45,383 nt of DNA from JALYNX01 sp040905925 (GTDB lineage Bacteria > Actinomycetota > Acidimicrobiia > Spongiisociales > ZC4RG35): assembly GCA_040905925.1 (NCBI GenBank), contig JBBDQO010000042.1, positions 1 through 45,383 of the forward strand. Reading direction: 5' to 3'. The position numbers and the translations under genes were made by a program. Each line of letters opens with the position of its first letter. The first letter of the stretch is position 1. Below the pieces are notes generated by a model, which had not been told where the DNA came from, made no database searches, and saw only the letters and a list, made by a program, of their open reading frames with translations. Below are positions 1 through 8,343 of this stretch, one piece after another.

Positions 1-32
1 CCCCCCCGCCACACGCGTCGACGGGCTTCGCC

Positions 33-251
33 CTACTCCCCCATGCTCATCGTCATCCCGACGAACCCGCCGGCGAAGGCTCCGAGCAGCACCCCGGGCA
101 TGACGGCGGTGGCGAAGGAGTCGAAAAGGTCGAGGTCGGTGATCAGCCAGACCGCAAAGGTGAGTCCCACGATCCCCACCGGGAGGCCGAGGGCCACCCC
201 GCGGGTGATTGCCTTGCCAGCTCGTCCCGGTGTCGACTCGTGTTCTGTCAT
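33..251 (-). CDS. small two-helix membrane protein, unknown function
   Basis: Encodes 72 residues. After a short polar N-terminus come two hydrophobic stretches (about residues 18-37 and 44-68), the second rich in glycine with GAFAGGFVGM, so it should be a small integral membrane protein with a hairpin topology. I do not recognise a family. It begins 19 nt downstream of the MFS transporter stop on the same strand, so it is probably the last gene of that transcript and may be an accessory subunit, which is inference only. Its start is an ATG; no alternative is needed. Confidence 0.6.
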   Translation of the reverse strand: MTEHESTPGRAGKAITRGVALGLPVGIVGLTFAVWLITDLDLFDSFATAVMPGVLLGAFAGGFVGMTMSMGE

Positions 252-270
252 CTCGGAATCTTGCCAGATG

Positions 271-1539
271 TCAGGGGACGATTGTCGTCGTCGGCTTGGT
301 GACGTTGTCCGCGGCGAGGCCCATTCTCCGCACCGCGATCACGAACGGCAGTCCGAGGGCATAGATCGACCCCGCAACGATGTAGCCGACTCCGAGCGAA
401 TAGACGTCGGCGACCTTGCCCAACACCGGCTGGAAGACCACCCCGCCGGAGCTGCCGGTGAGTGACACGAAGGAGAGGACGGTGGCTCGTTGCTCGGAGG
501 GGATGCAGTCGTTCAAGAATGCCTGCTGCAGCGGACTGGCCAACGCTCCCACCAGTGCGGTGATCGTCAACGCCACGATCGCCACCCAGAAGCCGACGGG
601 GACGTTCAACCAATTGGCAAGACCCGCGCCGATCAATGCGAGTGAGCCCACTACGACCTGACCGGCCAGGACGCTCGTCCTGGTCGAGAAGACCCTGCGC
701 ACCAGTCGCACCGAAGAGCCTCCCACGATCTGGGCCATGGCGAAGACGGCGGCGGCGATACCTGAGAGGTAGGTCGCGTTGGGATCACCGAACAGTTGCA
801 GCAGGTAAGGCTGGAAGGCGTAGAAGGCCCAGATGCCAACCCCACTGGCAAAGGGTGCGGCGAGCAGGAACATCCGCACCGGTGGGTTGCCGAACCCATG
901 TTTGACCGAATTGCGCAGTATCCCCGCCACCTGGGGCTTGATCGCGACTCCCCGCTGCGGCTCATAACCGAGGTCGTGCATCCACAACCAAGCGGCGAGG
1001 ATCACCCCCAGCAAGAGGGCAGACCTCGCCAGGTAGGGGATGCCGAGACTGATCTGACCGAGGAACCCCCCGGCGATCGTCCCCACCAGGGTGGCGGCAC
1101 CAGCCGCGGCCTGACCCCGCCCGAAAACCGTTTCAATCGATCCCTGGTAGCCGGTGGCTTTGAGAGCATCGACCAGCCAAGCCTCGGTGGCCCCGGAGAA
1201 GAAGGTAAAGCCCAGGCCGATCAGGGCGGAGACCAGGATCCACCAGCCGATTCCTGCCTCGACATACCACAGTCCGAGATAGGCGAGAGTTGTCACCAGG
1301 AGGGTGCCTGCCCCCAGCATGAAGGAGAGTCTTCTGCCGAAGGCGTCGGCGATCACTCCGGTTGGGACCTCGAAGATCATCATCCCGGCGGTGAATGCGG
1401 CGTTGGCGACGAAGGCCTCGGTGAGTGAAAGACCGGCGTCGAGGAGGAACAGGGTGTTGACCCCCCAGATCAGGGAGGCGGCCAGGGTCTGGAGCAGGAC
1501 CAGGGTGACATACGTTCGTTGTACGACCTGCGGCGTCAT
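271..1539 (-). CDS. MFS transporter
   Basis: A 422-residue polytopic membrane protein of usual MFS length with about 12 hydrophobic segments. The loop between helices 2 and 3 carries the MFS motif A-like sequence GVIADAFGRR (residues 61-70), and a second copy-like loop (VRLVRRVFSTR) follows mid-protein, as in the two pseudo-symmetric halves of the family. It should be a proton-coupled or facilitated transporter of a small molecule in the cytoplasmic membrane; the substrate cannot be read from the sequence. It is divergent from the ureohydrolase gene (45 bp between starts), so the exported or imported compound could be a guanidino compound or amine, but that is only context. Confidence 0.85.
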   Translation of the reverse strand: MTPQVVQRTYVTLVLLQTLAASLIWGVNTLFLLDAGLSLTEAFVANAAFTAGMMIFEVPTGVIADAFGRRLSFMLGAGTLLVTTLAYLGLWYVEAGIGWWILVSALIGLGFTFFSGATEAWLVDALKATGYQGSIETVFGRGQAAAGAATLVGTIAGGFLGQISLGIPYLARSALLLGVILAAWLWMHDLGYEPQRGVAIKPQVAGILRNSVKHGFGNPPVRMFLLAAPFASGVGIWAFYAFQPYLLQLFGDPNATYLSGIAAAVFAMAQIVGGSSVRLVRRVFSTRTSVLAGQVVVGSLALIGAGLANWLNVPVGFWVAIVALTITALVGALASPLQQAFLNDCIPSEQRATVLSFVSLTGSSGGVVFQPVLGKVADVYSLGVGYIVAGSIYALGLPFVIAVRRMGLAADNVTKPTTTIVP

Positions 1540-1569
1540 GTCTTCATCAACCTGGGCGTCGAGTCCAGT

Positions 1570-1575
1570 TAGCGT
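1570..1575 (+). promoter_or_regulatory. candidate -10 (TAGCGT) for a near-leaderless ureohydrolase mRNA
   Basis: TAGCGT ends 9 nt before the ATG at 1585, and no purine-rich ribosome binding site lies between. The same TAnnnT-to-start spacing recurs at many gene starts in this window, which supports it as an actinobacterial -10 element of a leaderless or nearly leaderless transcript. The -35 region has no clear consensus. Confidence 0.4.
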
Positions 1576-1584
1576 AACGAGCCG

Positions 1585-2589
1585 ATGGAGACGCCTTACG
1601 AGCAGCGACAGAGCGAGATCCCATTCGCCTCAGCCGAATACCTGTCGTTCGCATCGAGAAACTCCTTCCTCGGCGTCCCCGCGGTGAAGATGGACGAGTT
1701 GGGCGACGGCGACGTCGTCATCCTCGGTGCTCCCTTCGACTGGGGCACCACCTTCCGGCCCGGTGCCCGCTTCGGGCCTCGTGCCATCAGAAACGCCGAC
1801 TACGGGGCCATGGACGGATACCGGCCCCATCTCCCCACCGGTCTCGACCCCTTCGAGGTCCTCGGAGTGGTCGACGTGGGTGACGTCTATGTGCGCCCGG
1901 GAGATCTCGAGCTCTCCATCCAGCGCATCGCCGACACCGTGGAGCAGGTCGCCGCGGCGGGCAAGGTCCCGATCGTCCTGGGCGGCGACCACACGATCAC
2001 CTGGCCGGACGCCCTCGGCGTCGCCCGGGTCCACGGGTTCGGTGAGGTCGCCCTGATTCATTTCGATGCCCACGCCGACACCGGGTTCATCCAGAACGGA
2101 TCGCTCTATGGCCACGGGACCCCGATGCGAAGGCTCGTCGAGTCGGGGGCAGTCCCCGGCCACCGCTTCGTCCAGATCGGGCTTCGCGGGTATTGGCCCG
2201 AACCCGACGTGATGCAATGGATGAAGGAGCAGAAGATGCGGTCGTTCCTGATGAACGAGATCGTGGCCCGTGGCCTGGACGATGTGGTCGATGAGGCGGT
2301 CGCCTACTCCCTCGAAGGTGGCGCCAAGGGGGTCTTCATCTCTGTCGACATTGACGTCGTGGACCCCGGCCTGGCTCCAGGGACCGGCACCCCCGAGCCG
2401 GGAGGGCTCAACTCGCGAGAGCTTCTGGACACGGTGCGCCGGATCTCCAAGGAGCTGGTGGTCCTCGGCGCCGACATCGTCGAGGTCTCACCCCCTTACG
2501 ACGGCCCCGGGGAGCAAACCGCCTATCTGGCGAACCGGGTGGTGCTCGAGGTCCTCAACGGGATGTCCGAGCGCAAGACCGGCACCTAG
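1585..2589 (+). CDS. speB: agmatinase-family ureohydrolase
   Basis: A 334-residue arginase/agmatinase-superfamily enzyme that should hydrolyse a guanidino compound to urea plus an amine (agmatine to putrescine for true agmatinases). The binuclear Mn2+ site is intact: GGDHT (residues 133-137), DAHAD (161-165) and the DIDVVDP motif (255-261), followed by GTGTPEPGG. The YGHGTPMR segment after DAHAD is also seen in guanidinobutyrase/guanidinopropionase-type members, so the exact substrate is uncertain. It converges on the GNAT gene with a 4-bp stop overlap and lies beside a polyamine uptake and catabolism block, which favours agmatine or a guanidino-acid. The ATG was chosen because the TAGCGT hexamer sits 9 nt upstream. 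The symbol is for the family, not a proven substrate. Confidence 0.85.
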   Translation: METPYEQRQSEIPFASAEYLSFASRNSFLGVPAVKMDELGDGDVVILGAPFDWGTTFRPGARFGPRAIRNADYGAMDGYRPHLPTGLDPFEVLGVVDVGDVYVRPGDLELSIQRIADTVEQVAAAGKVPIVLGGDHTITWPDALGVARVHGFGEVALIHFDAHADTGFIQNGSLYGHGTPMRRLVESGAVPGHRFVQIGLRGYWPEPDVMQWMKEQKMRSFLMNEIVARGLDDVVDEAVAYSLEGGAKGVFISVDIDVVDPGLAPGTGTPEPGGLNSRELLDTVRRISKELVVLGADIVEVSPPYDGPGEQTAYLANRVVLEVLNGMSERKTGT

Positions 2590-3209
2590 TTCCGCTCCGG
2601 GTTCTCCCACACGATCAGAGCGGCCCAACCATCATCGGACTCGTCTTCGATGTAGTTCTCGAGCAGGCCGCGGACCTCGAAGCCGTTCTCCATTTGGAAG
2701 GTCAGGGTGGGGTCACGTAACTCTCCGGCCACCACCTTGTCCACGTACTCCTCGATCGCCATCGTCTGCTTGTAGTCGTAGTAGCCGGGGAGGGCCCCAC
2801 CGGCGATGATCCCCCGCTTGCGGTCTCGAATCACCAGCGCCTTGCGCTTCTCGTAGAGCATCCTCCCGATCCCCCGCCCCCGGAACTCGGGCAACACCGT
2901 GATGTCGGTCCCGTAGTACCAATCTCCTTGCGGGTCGTGGTTCCCACATTGATGCTCACCGGTTATCGAGGCAATAGTGTGTTGGGGGCTGGAGAAGTCG
3001 AAGTCGAGATAGATGCCGGCGCCCATTCCCACCGGGTGCCCCTCGACCATCGCCACGAAGTAACCCTCGGGAAAGGTCTCGGCGTAGGCGCGGATGTCGG
3101 CCTCGGACAGCAGGTCGTCGGGGTTGGCCATCGGGAAACAGGTCAGCTCGATGTGCTCCAACTCGGCTGCCATCGCAGGGTCGAGATTGACGATCGACAC
3201 CTCGCTCAC
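2586..3209 (-). CDS. GNAT-family N-acetyltransferase
   Basis: A 207-residue protein with a GNAT fold: the acetyl-CoA pyrophosphate loop motif is visible as PEFRGRGIGRMLYEKRK, preceded by the beta-4 strand GTDITVL. The tail (LENYIEDESDDGWAALIVW) and the overall pattern recall the acetyltransferase half of bifunctional GNAT/carbon-nitrogen-hydrolase proteins, here without the hydrolase half. The GTG start overlaps the upstream stop as GTGA, so translation is probably coupled to the C45 acyltransferase gene. An open frame continues far upstream, but that part lies inside the acyltransferase gene and has no coding character. The acceptor is unknown; an amine is plausible given the neighbouring polyamine genes. 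Confidence 0.8.
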   Translation of the reverse strand: MSEVSIVNLDPAMAAELEHIELTCFPMANPDDLLSEADIRAYAETFPEGYFVAMVEGHPVGMGAGIYLDFDFSSPQHTIASITGEHQCGNHDPQGDWYYGTDITVLPEFRGRGIGRMLYEKRKALVIRDRKRGIIAGGALPGYYDYKQTMAIEEYVDKVVAGELRDPTLTFQMENGFEVRGLLENYIEDESDDGWAALIVWENPERN

Positions 3210-4237
3210 AGCTGGAAGGTCTCCCAGGGGTGATCGCCGGGCACTCCCCAGACCGATTCCATCCTCCGTTCGGCGGGGCGCATGATCACCGCGCCGCAGG
3301 TGGCGATCGCATGCGGCTCGCCCGCCCTTCTGGCGATCGCCGGCTCGGCAAAGAAGGCCGGGAGATCCGAGGCGAGGTCCGTCCCCCGCTCCAAGCGGGT
3401 CTGACTGCTGGCGACGCTCTCCGGCGGCCGTACCGCCTCCTCCTTCTTGGTTTCGGGATCGAGACAATGGTTGGTGTGGACAACGGGCCGGTGGGTGACA
3501 CGTTGCACCCGTACCGAGCCGGGCATGGCCTCGATGTTGACACCCTGGCCGTCCGGGCCCATGAGGAGGAAGTTGTGCCCGCCCGCCAGGTCCGCATCGA
3601 CCACGCAAGCGACGGCGCGGTCCAGGTCGGTCTGCTGGAGGACCTTGCGAACCACAAAGGGCCAGGTGACGCCGGCCTTGCCGAATGCCGTGAGATTGTT
3701 GATCCCGATTGCGATCCCGGCCTCGTTCATGCCGATCTGACCGAGGCATCCGGCGGTGGTCTGCACCACCAGCTCCGGGCCGACGATCGGGTCGAGCTTG
3801 AGGAAGACCACGTACTCTCCGGCCGAGGCGTGCATGTCCCAGGTCTGGGCCAGCACCTTGTGGACCGGGTCGATCACCGCCGTGCAGTCGTCCTCGACAG
3901 GCGCATCGCCGGTATGGGCCCGGACCAGGTCGACCAGGTCGGTGAAACCTCCCACGACGACCGCCTCAGCCGGGGTGATCCCGGCTGCCTCGGCCAAGGC
4001 TTCCATCTCCGTGTAGAGCGCCGGCGAGTAGCTGCGATGGAAGGGAAGGGTCTCTTCGGCCAGGGACAACACCAATTCGGTCTCGACCGACCGTCCCGAC
4101 CAGGTGGCGTCACCCGAGAGGCCGAGCCGATCGGCCAGATAGGCCCCGATCAGGGGTGCGCACTCGGTACCGTGGATGCGACCGAAGTCTCCCGGATCAC
4201 CGTAGATCTCGAGGACCCGAAGTGGCCCACCACGCAT
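3206..4237 (-). CDS. C45 / acyl-CoA:6-aminopenicillanate acyltransferase-type Ntn hydrolase
   Basis: A 343-residue protein of the peptidase C45 (AAT) family, N-terminal-nucleophile amidohydrolases or acyltransferases acting on amide bonds. The expected nucleophile is Cys118 in EDDCTAV, which would become N-terminal after autocleavage, followed by the WDMHA segment and GQIGMNEAGIAIGINN, typical of the fold's oxyanion region. The ATG at 4237 was chosen because further upstream codons run towards the divergent lipoprotein gene and look non-coding. It is the first gene of a two-gene unit, overlapping the GNAT by 4 bp (GTGA). The two together suggest acyl-group removal or exchange on an amine or amide substrate, which is inference. 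Confidence 0.8.
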   Translation of the reverse strand: MRGGPLRVLEIYGDPGDFGRIHGTECAPLIGAYLADRLGLSGDATWSGRSVETELVLSLAEETLPFHRSYSPALYTEMEALAEAAGITPAEAVVVGGFTDLVDLVRAHTGDAPVEDDCTAVIDPVHKVLAQTWDMHASAGEYVVFLKLDPIVGPELVVQTTAGCLGQIGMNEAGIAIGINNLTAFGKAGVTWPFVVRKVLQQTDLDRAVACVVDADLAGGHNFLLMGPDGQGVNIEAMPGSVRVQRVTHRPVVHTNHCLDPETKKEEAVRPPESVASSQTRLERGTDLASDLPAFFAEPAIARRAGEPHAIATCGAVIMRPAERRMESVWGVPGDHPWETFQL

Positions 4238-4317
4238 GATCCCACGGTACACGGGAACCGAACATCGAGCTGTGTGCGTCCAACGGCCAAGCCCTGAGGG
4301 GCGAAACGAGAGGACGA

Positions 4318-5325
4318 ATGATGAAAAGACACGCATTGATCCTGGCATTGGGGCTGGCGCTCGCCGCCTGCGCCGGAGGCTCCGACGCAGGCGTTGAGAC
4401 CTTCAGCGAGGTCTCCGGCGACTTGGGCCGCGGTGAGGAGGGCTTGGCCACCACCGTGGCCGGCGCAACCGACGCACCGGCACCGGGGGAATTGACCAGC
4501 GATGAAGACCTGGCGACCCAGCGTCAGGTGATCCGTCAGGCCAGTCTCGAATTGGAGGCCGACGAGACGCGGGCCGCCTTTGAGGACATCGTCGACTTGG
4601 TGGAAAGTGTCGGGGGCTTCGTCTCGAGTGCCACTGTCCATCCAGTCATCAGTGAGGACGACCAGCCGGAAGTGACCATGGTCCTCAGGGTCCCCGCAGA
4701 CGAGCTTTCGTCCGTGATGGCGCGGATCAAAGACTCGGTGGAGGTGGTCGTTACCGAATCCCAGAACTCCGAGGATGTCACTGCCCAGTTCGTCGACCTC
4801 GAAGCCCGTCTCTCCAACCTCGAGGCGCTGGAGGTCGAGTTGGTCGCTTTGCTGGCCGAGGTCCGACAGCAGCCCGAGGCCGACCCGACGAAGCTGCTCC
4901 AGGTCTTCAACGAAGTCTCCCGGGTGCGCGGCGAGATCGAGCAGATCCAAGGTCAGCTCAACTATCTGAACGACGTGGTGGCATTGGCCACGCTTTCGAT
5001 CCACCTCGCTCCCACCCCGGCCGCAGTCCCGATCGTCGAAGACACCTGGGCGCCCGTGGAGGTGGCACGTAACTCGTTGCGCAACCTGGTGAGCGGTCTT
5101 CAGGACATCGCCGAGTGGGGCATCAATTTCGCCCTCTACACCCTGCCACTGCTCCTGCTGACCCTGGGTATCCCGCTGCTGGTTCTCTACCTCATCTACC
5201 GCTGGTGGAAGAAGCGTCGACCTGCAGCATCACCGCAACCCGCACCGATCCCACCGGTACTCCCCTCCGGCAACGCGGCATCACCGCCGGTCCCGCCAGA
5301 GACACCAGAGCCCGGTAACGACTGA
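4318..5325 (+). CDS. DUF4349-containing membrane lipoprotein
   Basis: A 335-residue secreted lipoprotein. A signal peptide ends in the lipobox LAAC (lipidated Cys18). The central domain (about residues 60-235) has the DUF4349 pattern: VIRQASLELEAD at its start, then SVGGFVSSATVH, then a coiled-coil-like stretch (LEARLSNLEALEVELVALL). A hydrophobic helix follows (about 260-290), then WWKKRRP and a proline-rich tail. So the protein has both a lipid anchor and a C-terminal transmembrane segment. GAGAGGACGA-like purines just upstream form a good ribosome binding site. DUF4349 has no established enzymatic role. The gene stands alone and ends at a strong hairpin shared with potD. Confidence 0.8.
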   Translation: MMKRHALILALGLALAACAGGSDAGVETFSEVSGDLGRGEEGLATTVAGATDAPAPGELTSDEDLATQRQVIRQASLELEADETRAAFEDIVDLVESVGGFVSSATVHPVISEDDQPEVTMVLRVPADELSSVMARIKDSVEVVVTESQNSEDVTAQFVDLEARLSNLEALEVELVALLAEVRQQPEADPTKLLQVFNEVSRVRGEIEQIQGQLNYLNDVVALATLSIHLAPTPAAVPIVEDTWAPVEVARNSLRNLVSGLQDIAEWGINFALYTLPLLLLTLGIPLLVLYLIYRWWKKRRPAASPQPAPIPPVLPSGNAASPPVPPETPEPGND

Positions 5326-5348
5326 CAGCTTCCCAACAGGCAATGAGG

Positions 5349-5376
5349 AACCGGGGCTCCGATTGGAGCCCCGGTT
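5349..5376. terminator. bidirectional hairpin terminator between DUF4349 gene and potD
   Basis: A perfect 12-bp stem, AACCGGGGCTCC / GGAGCCCCGGTT, with the 4-nt loop GATT lies between the convergent stops at 5325 and 5379, two bases from the potD stop codon. There is no long T tract on either strand, so it may act as an intrinsic terminator of the actinobacterial T-poor type or as an RNA 3'-end stabiliser. Confidence 0.7.
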
Positions 5377-5378
5377 CT

Positions 5379-6506
5379 CTAACCCTTGGCGAGGGCCAGA
5401 TAGTCGGTGAAGTTGATCTCGTACTCACCGGTGTCCTGGATGACTTCGAGATTCTCGGCTTCCTCGGTTGCCGCATAGAACTCGACGACCTCAGGGTCGA
5501 CCAACGCCAAGGCCGCTGCATTGGGACTGCCGTAGTAGTTGAAGTTGGTGAGGGCGGCCCCGTTCTCGGCGTCGAGCAGGTAGTTGATGAACGTGAAGGC
5601 CGTGCACGGATTTTCGGCGCTCACGGGGACCACCATGTTGTCGATCCAGAGAGTCGCCCCCTCCTCGGGGAGGATGTACTCGAAGTCATCGGGGTTGGCC
5701 GCGTCGCCGATGGCGGTGATCATGTTCCCCGAGTAGCCGTGAGCAACAGGAACCTCGCCGTTGGCCAGCGACTCCTCGTACTGGTCGGAGTCGAAGGTGG
5801 CGATCCCGCCAAGGGCGGCGGAGATCACGTCGGCCGCCTCCTGGAGATGTCCCAAATCGGTGTCATTCAGCGAGTAACCGAGATACTTGAGGGCGGCACC
5901 CATCGTCTCCCGGGAGTCGTTGAGAACCGACGCCCCACTCGGGTAGGTCGCGGTGAGCTCGGGATCGAAGATCAGGGCCCAGCTCCGAGGAAAGTCCTCG
6001 CCGACGATCGACTTGTTGACCCCCAGTCCCGTGGTCCCGTACTGGTAGGGAGCGGAGTAGACATTGCCCGGGTCATAGGGGAGGGTGGTGAATCGCTCTC
6101 CCAGGTTGGCCATGTTGGGCACCGCGTCGGTGTTGATTGACGTCAGCAGGCTCTCCTGGATCATGATCCCGATCATGTAGTCGGAGGGCACGATCACGTC
6201 ATAGCTGGCGCCGGCCTGGAGCTGGGCCAGCATCGCCTCGTTGGACTCGAAGAAGTCCTCGACGATGTCGACGTCATACTGCTCCTCGAACGCCGTGATC
6301 AGCTCCGGATCCATGTAGTCAGACCAGTTGTAGAAGTTGAGGTCACCGTCCACCTGGTCGAGAGCGCAGGCGGCTGCGCCGCCGTCGGTCTCCCCTCCAT
6401 CGACCGTGGTGCCGTCAGGACCGTCATCGACGCCGTCACCACCGCAGGCTGTAATCATCAAGGCGAGCACGACAAACGTGACCACGAATCTCGCCGTCTT
6501 CTGCAT
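5379..6506 (-). CDS. potD: spermidine/putrescine ABC transporter substrate-binding lipoprotein
   Basis: A 375-residue PotD/PotF-type binding protein. The signal peptide ends at the lipobox ITAC (Cys21), followed by a Gly/Asp-rich linker (about 22-45). The mature part opens with the family hallmark LNFYNWSDYMDPELI and continues with SYDVIVPSDYM, YGTTGLGVNK and the hinge-region SWALIFDPE, as in polyamine-binding proteins. It captures the polyamine outside the membrane and delivers it to PotBC. The gene follows potC after 80 nt and has its own AGGAGG ribosome binding site, and it ends at the hairpin 5349-5376, so it closes the operon. Another amine or an opine-like substrate cannot be excluded. 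Confidence 0.92.
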   Translation of the reverse strand: MQKTARFVVTFVVLALMITACGGDGVDDGPDGTTVDGGETDGGAAACALDQVDGDLNFYNWSDYMDPELITAFEEQYDVDIVEDFFESNEAMLAQLQAGASYDVIVPSDYMIGIMIQESLLTSINTDAVPNMANLGERFTTLPYDPGNVYSAPYQYGTTGLGVNKSIVGEDFPRSWALIFDPELTATYPSGASVLNDSRETMGAALKYLGYSLNDTDLGHLQEAADVISAALGGIATFDSDQYEESLANGEVPVAHGYSGNMITAIGDAANPDDFEYILPEEGATLWIDNMVVPVSAENPCTAFTFINYLLDAENGAALTNFNYYGSPNAAALALVDPEVVEFYAATEEAENLEVIQDTGEYEINFTDYLALAKG

Positions 6507-6586
6507 GTCAATCCTCCTGGATCTTGTTCAGTCGAGGGTAAACCGCCGATCCCCGTGTCCGCTATCCGGACTTCGACTTCGACGGC

Positions 6587-7468
6587 TCAGTCGATAGCCA
6601 TCTCCAGTTTCAAAGCCTCGGGATCAGCCAGTTTCTGGCCGCGAGCTTCGGCGCCACGCTGGAATCCAAGCGAGATCCCGACAAGCACCATGGAGGCGAC
6701 CAGCATCACCGTGCTCACGGCGTTGATCAGCGGGGTAACCCCCCGGCGGACCAGGCCGAAGACATAGACCGGGAGGGTCGTCGCCCCGGAGCCCGAAACG
6801 AATGAGGTGACGACTACGTCGTCCAGGGACAGGGTCAGAGCCAGCAGCGCCCCTCCGGCAACCCCGGGGGCGATGAGGGGCAAGGTGACTTTGCGGAACG
6901 TCTGCCATCTCCCCGCGTAGAGATCCGCCGCCGCCTCCTCGAGAGAGTCGTCCAGTTGCGCGAGCCGGGCCCGCACCACCACCGCCACGAACGAGATGCT
7001 GAATGCGATGTGGGCAAGGGTGATGGTGAGGAGGCCGGTGTTGAGTCGCACCCCGAACAGGTTGTCGATGATCCCGAAAGCCTGGAAGAAGAAGATGAGC
7101 AGCATCACCGCCATCGTGACATCGGGGATGATGATGGGGAGATAAGCCAGCCCGTCCAGCGCACCTCGTCCCCGAAAACGGTAGCGCTCCAGGGAAATCG
7201 CAAGCAGGGTCCCGATCACCGTGGAGACGATGGTCGAGAAGAAGGCGACGACCAGCGAGTTGCGCAAGGACGAAGTCACGTTGTCGTTCTGAAACATCTC
7301 CCCGTACCAGCGAAACGAGGCTTCGGTCCAGATCGCCACGTTGTTGTTGTCGTTGAACGAGAAGAAGATCAGGACCAGGATCGGGGCGTAGAAGAAGACG
7401 TAGAGGACCCAGGCGTTGAGGGCCAACACTCGGTCCACCATCCTCCTGGGGGCGGTTCCCTCGTTCAC
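6587..7468 (-). CDS. potC: spermidine/putrescine ABC transporter permease
   Basis: A 293-residue inner-membrane permease with six predicted helices. It has the binding-protein-dependent permease (EAA) loop EAAADLYAGRWQTFRKVTLP followed by LIAPG, which contacts the PotA ATPase. The GTG at 7468 overlaps the potB stop as GTGA, which fixes the start; an ATG nine codons inside is the alternative. It pairs with PotB to form the translocation pore. It is third of the four transporter genes. Confidence 0.92.
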   Translation of the reverse strand: MNEGTAPRRMVDRVLALNAWVLYVFFYAPILVLIFFSFNDNNNVAIWTEASFRWYGEMFQNDNVTSSLRNSLVVAFFSTIVSTVIGTLLAISLERYRFRGRGALDGLAYLPIIIPDVTMAVMLLIFFFQAFGIIDNLFGVRLNTGLLTITLAHIAFSISFVAVVVRARLAQLDDSLEEAAADLYAGRWQTFRKVTLPLIAPGVAGGALLALTLSLDDVVVTSFVSGSGATTLPVYVFGLVRRGVTPLINAVSTVMLVASMVLVGISLGFQRGAEARGQKLADPEALKLEMAID

Positions 7469-8343
7469 AGGGTCTTCGCCCCGGCCCTGAAGTAGTACAC
7501 GGTCGCCAGGAGCATCACGAACATCACCCCGAACGAAAGAGCCGATCCGAATGGCCAGTTTCGAGCGGCCAGGAACTGACTGACGATGTAGTCCCCGATA
7601 CCCACCGTCTTCGCCCCACCGAGAAGAGCAGGGGTGACATAGGCGCCGAGCGACGGGATGAACACCAGGATCGACCCGGCGACCACCCCCGGCATCGAGA
7701 GGGGAAGCGTGACCTTGCGAAACGCCGTCCAACCGTCGGCATAGAGATCGCGGGCCGCCTCGACCAGCCTCCAATCCATCCGCTCCAGAGCGGCGTAGAG
7801 GGGCAGCACCATGAACGGCATGAATCCATAGACCAGCCCGATGAGCACTGCGCTGTTGGTGAACAGGAGACGGATCGGCTCTCCACCCAGGTTCTGGCTC
7901 AACTGGGAGAGGGGCCCGTCCGAGCCGAGGAGGACCCTCCAGGCATAGGTCCGCACCAGGAAGTTCGACCAGAACGGGATCATCACGAAGATCAGCATCA
8001 GGTTGCGTACCCGGGGCGTCCGGGTGGCCATGTAGTAGGCGAAGGGATAGGAGAAGAGCAGGCAGATTGCAGTAGTCACCGAAGCCCGCAGTAGAGAGCG
8101 AAGGAATATCACCAGCACGCCGGGCGTGAAGAGACGCTGATACGACTCGAGGTTCCACTCGGCAAGGACCGTCTGGCCGGTCGAGGAGCGGGTGGCAAAC
8201 GAGTAGACGAAGACCAGGACCAGCGGGATCGCAAAGAACAACACCAGATAGAAGGCTGCTGGCAGTCCGATCAGGAATCCTCGCCGAGACTCGGCGCGAA
8301 TCGCTGCCTGCTCCAGCTCAGGTGTCACCGGGGCGGTGGTCAT
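7465..8343 (-). CDS. potB: spermidine/putrescine ABC transporter permease
   Basis: A 292-residue permease with six hydrophobic segments and the EAA loop EAARDLYADGWTAFRKVTLP-LSMPG. The PFWSNFLVRTYAW stretch mid-protein is typical of PotB. The ATG at 8343 shares its A with the potA stop (TGATG), which points to translational re-initiation and is preferred over the in-frame ATG 12 codons upstream. It is half of the PotBC pore that moves the polyamine into the cytoplasm. Confidence 0.92.
   Translation of the reverse strand: MTTAPVTPELEQAAIRAESRRGFLIGLPAAFYLVLFFAIPLVLVFVYSFATRSSTGQTVLAEWNLESYQRLFTPGVLVIFLRSLLRASVTTAICLLFSYPFAYYMATRTPRVRNLMLIFVMIPFWSNFLVRTYAWRVLLGSDGPLSQLSQNLGGEPIRLLFTNSAVLIGLVYGFMPFMVLPLYAALERMDWRLVEAARDLYADGWTAFRKVTLPLSMPGVVAGSILVFIPSLGAYVTPALLGGAKTVGIGDYIVSQFLAARNWPFGSALSFGVMFVMLLATVYYFRAGAKTL

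Noticed and set aside
2586..3749. Long open frame extending the GNAT gene upstream to 387 residues
   Set aside because: The extra part is antisense-frame reading of the C45 acyltransferase gene, of low-complexity Arg/Gly-rich composition.
7420..7480. Frameshift between potB and potC
   Set aside because: The two genes simply overlap through GTGA; both are full length.
6587..8158. 523-residue open frame merging potC with part of potB
   Set aside because: Everything before the GTG at 7468 overlaps potB in another frame and has no permease features.
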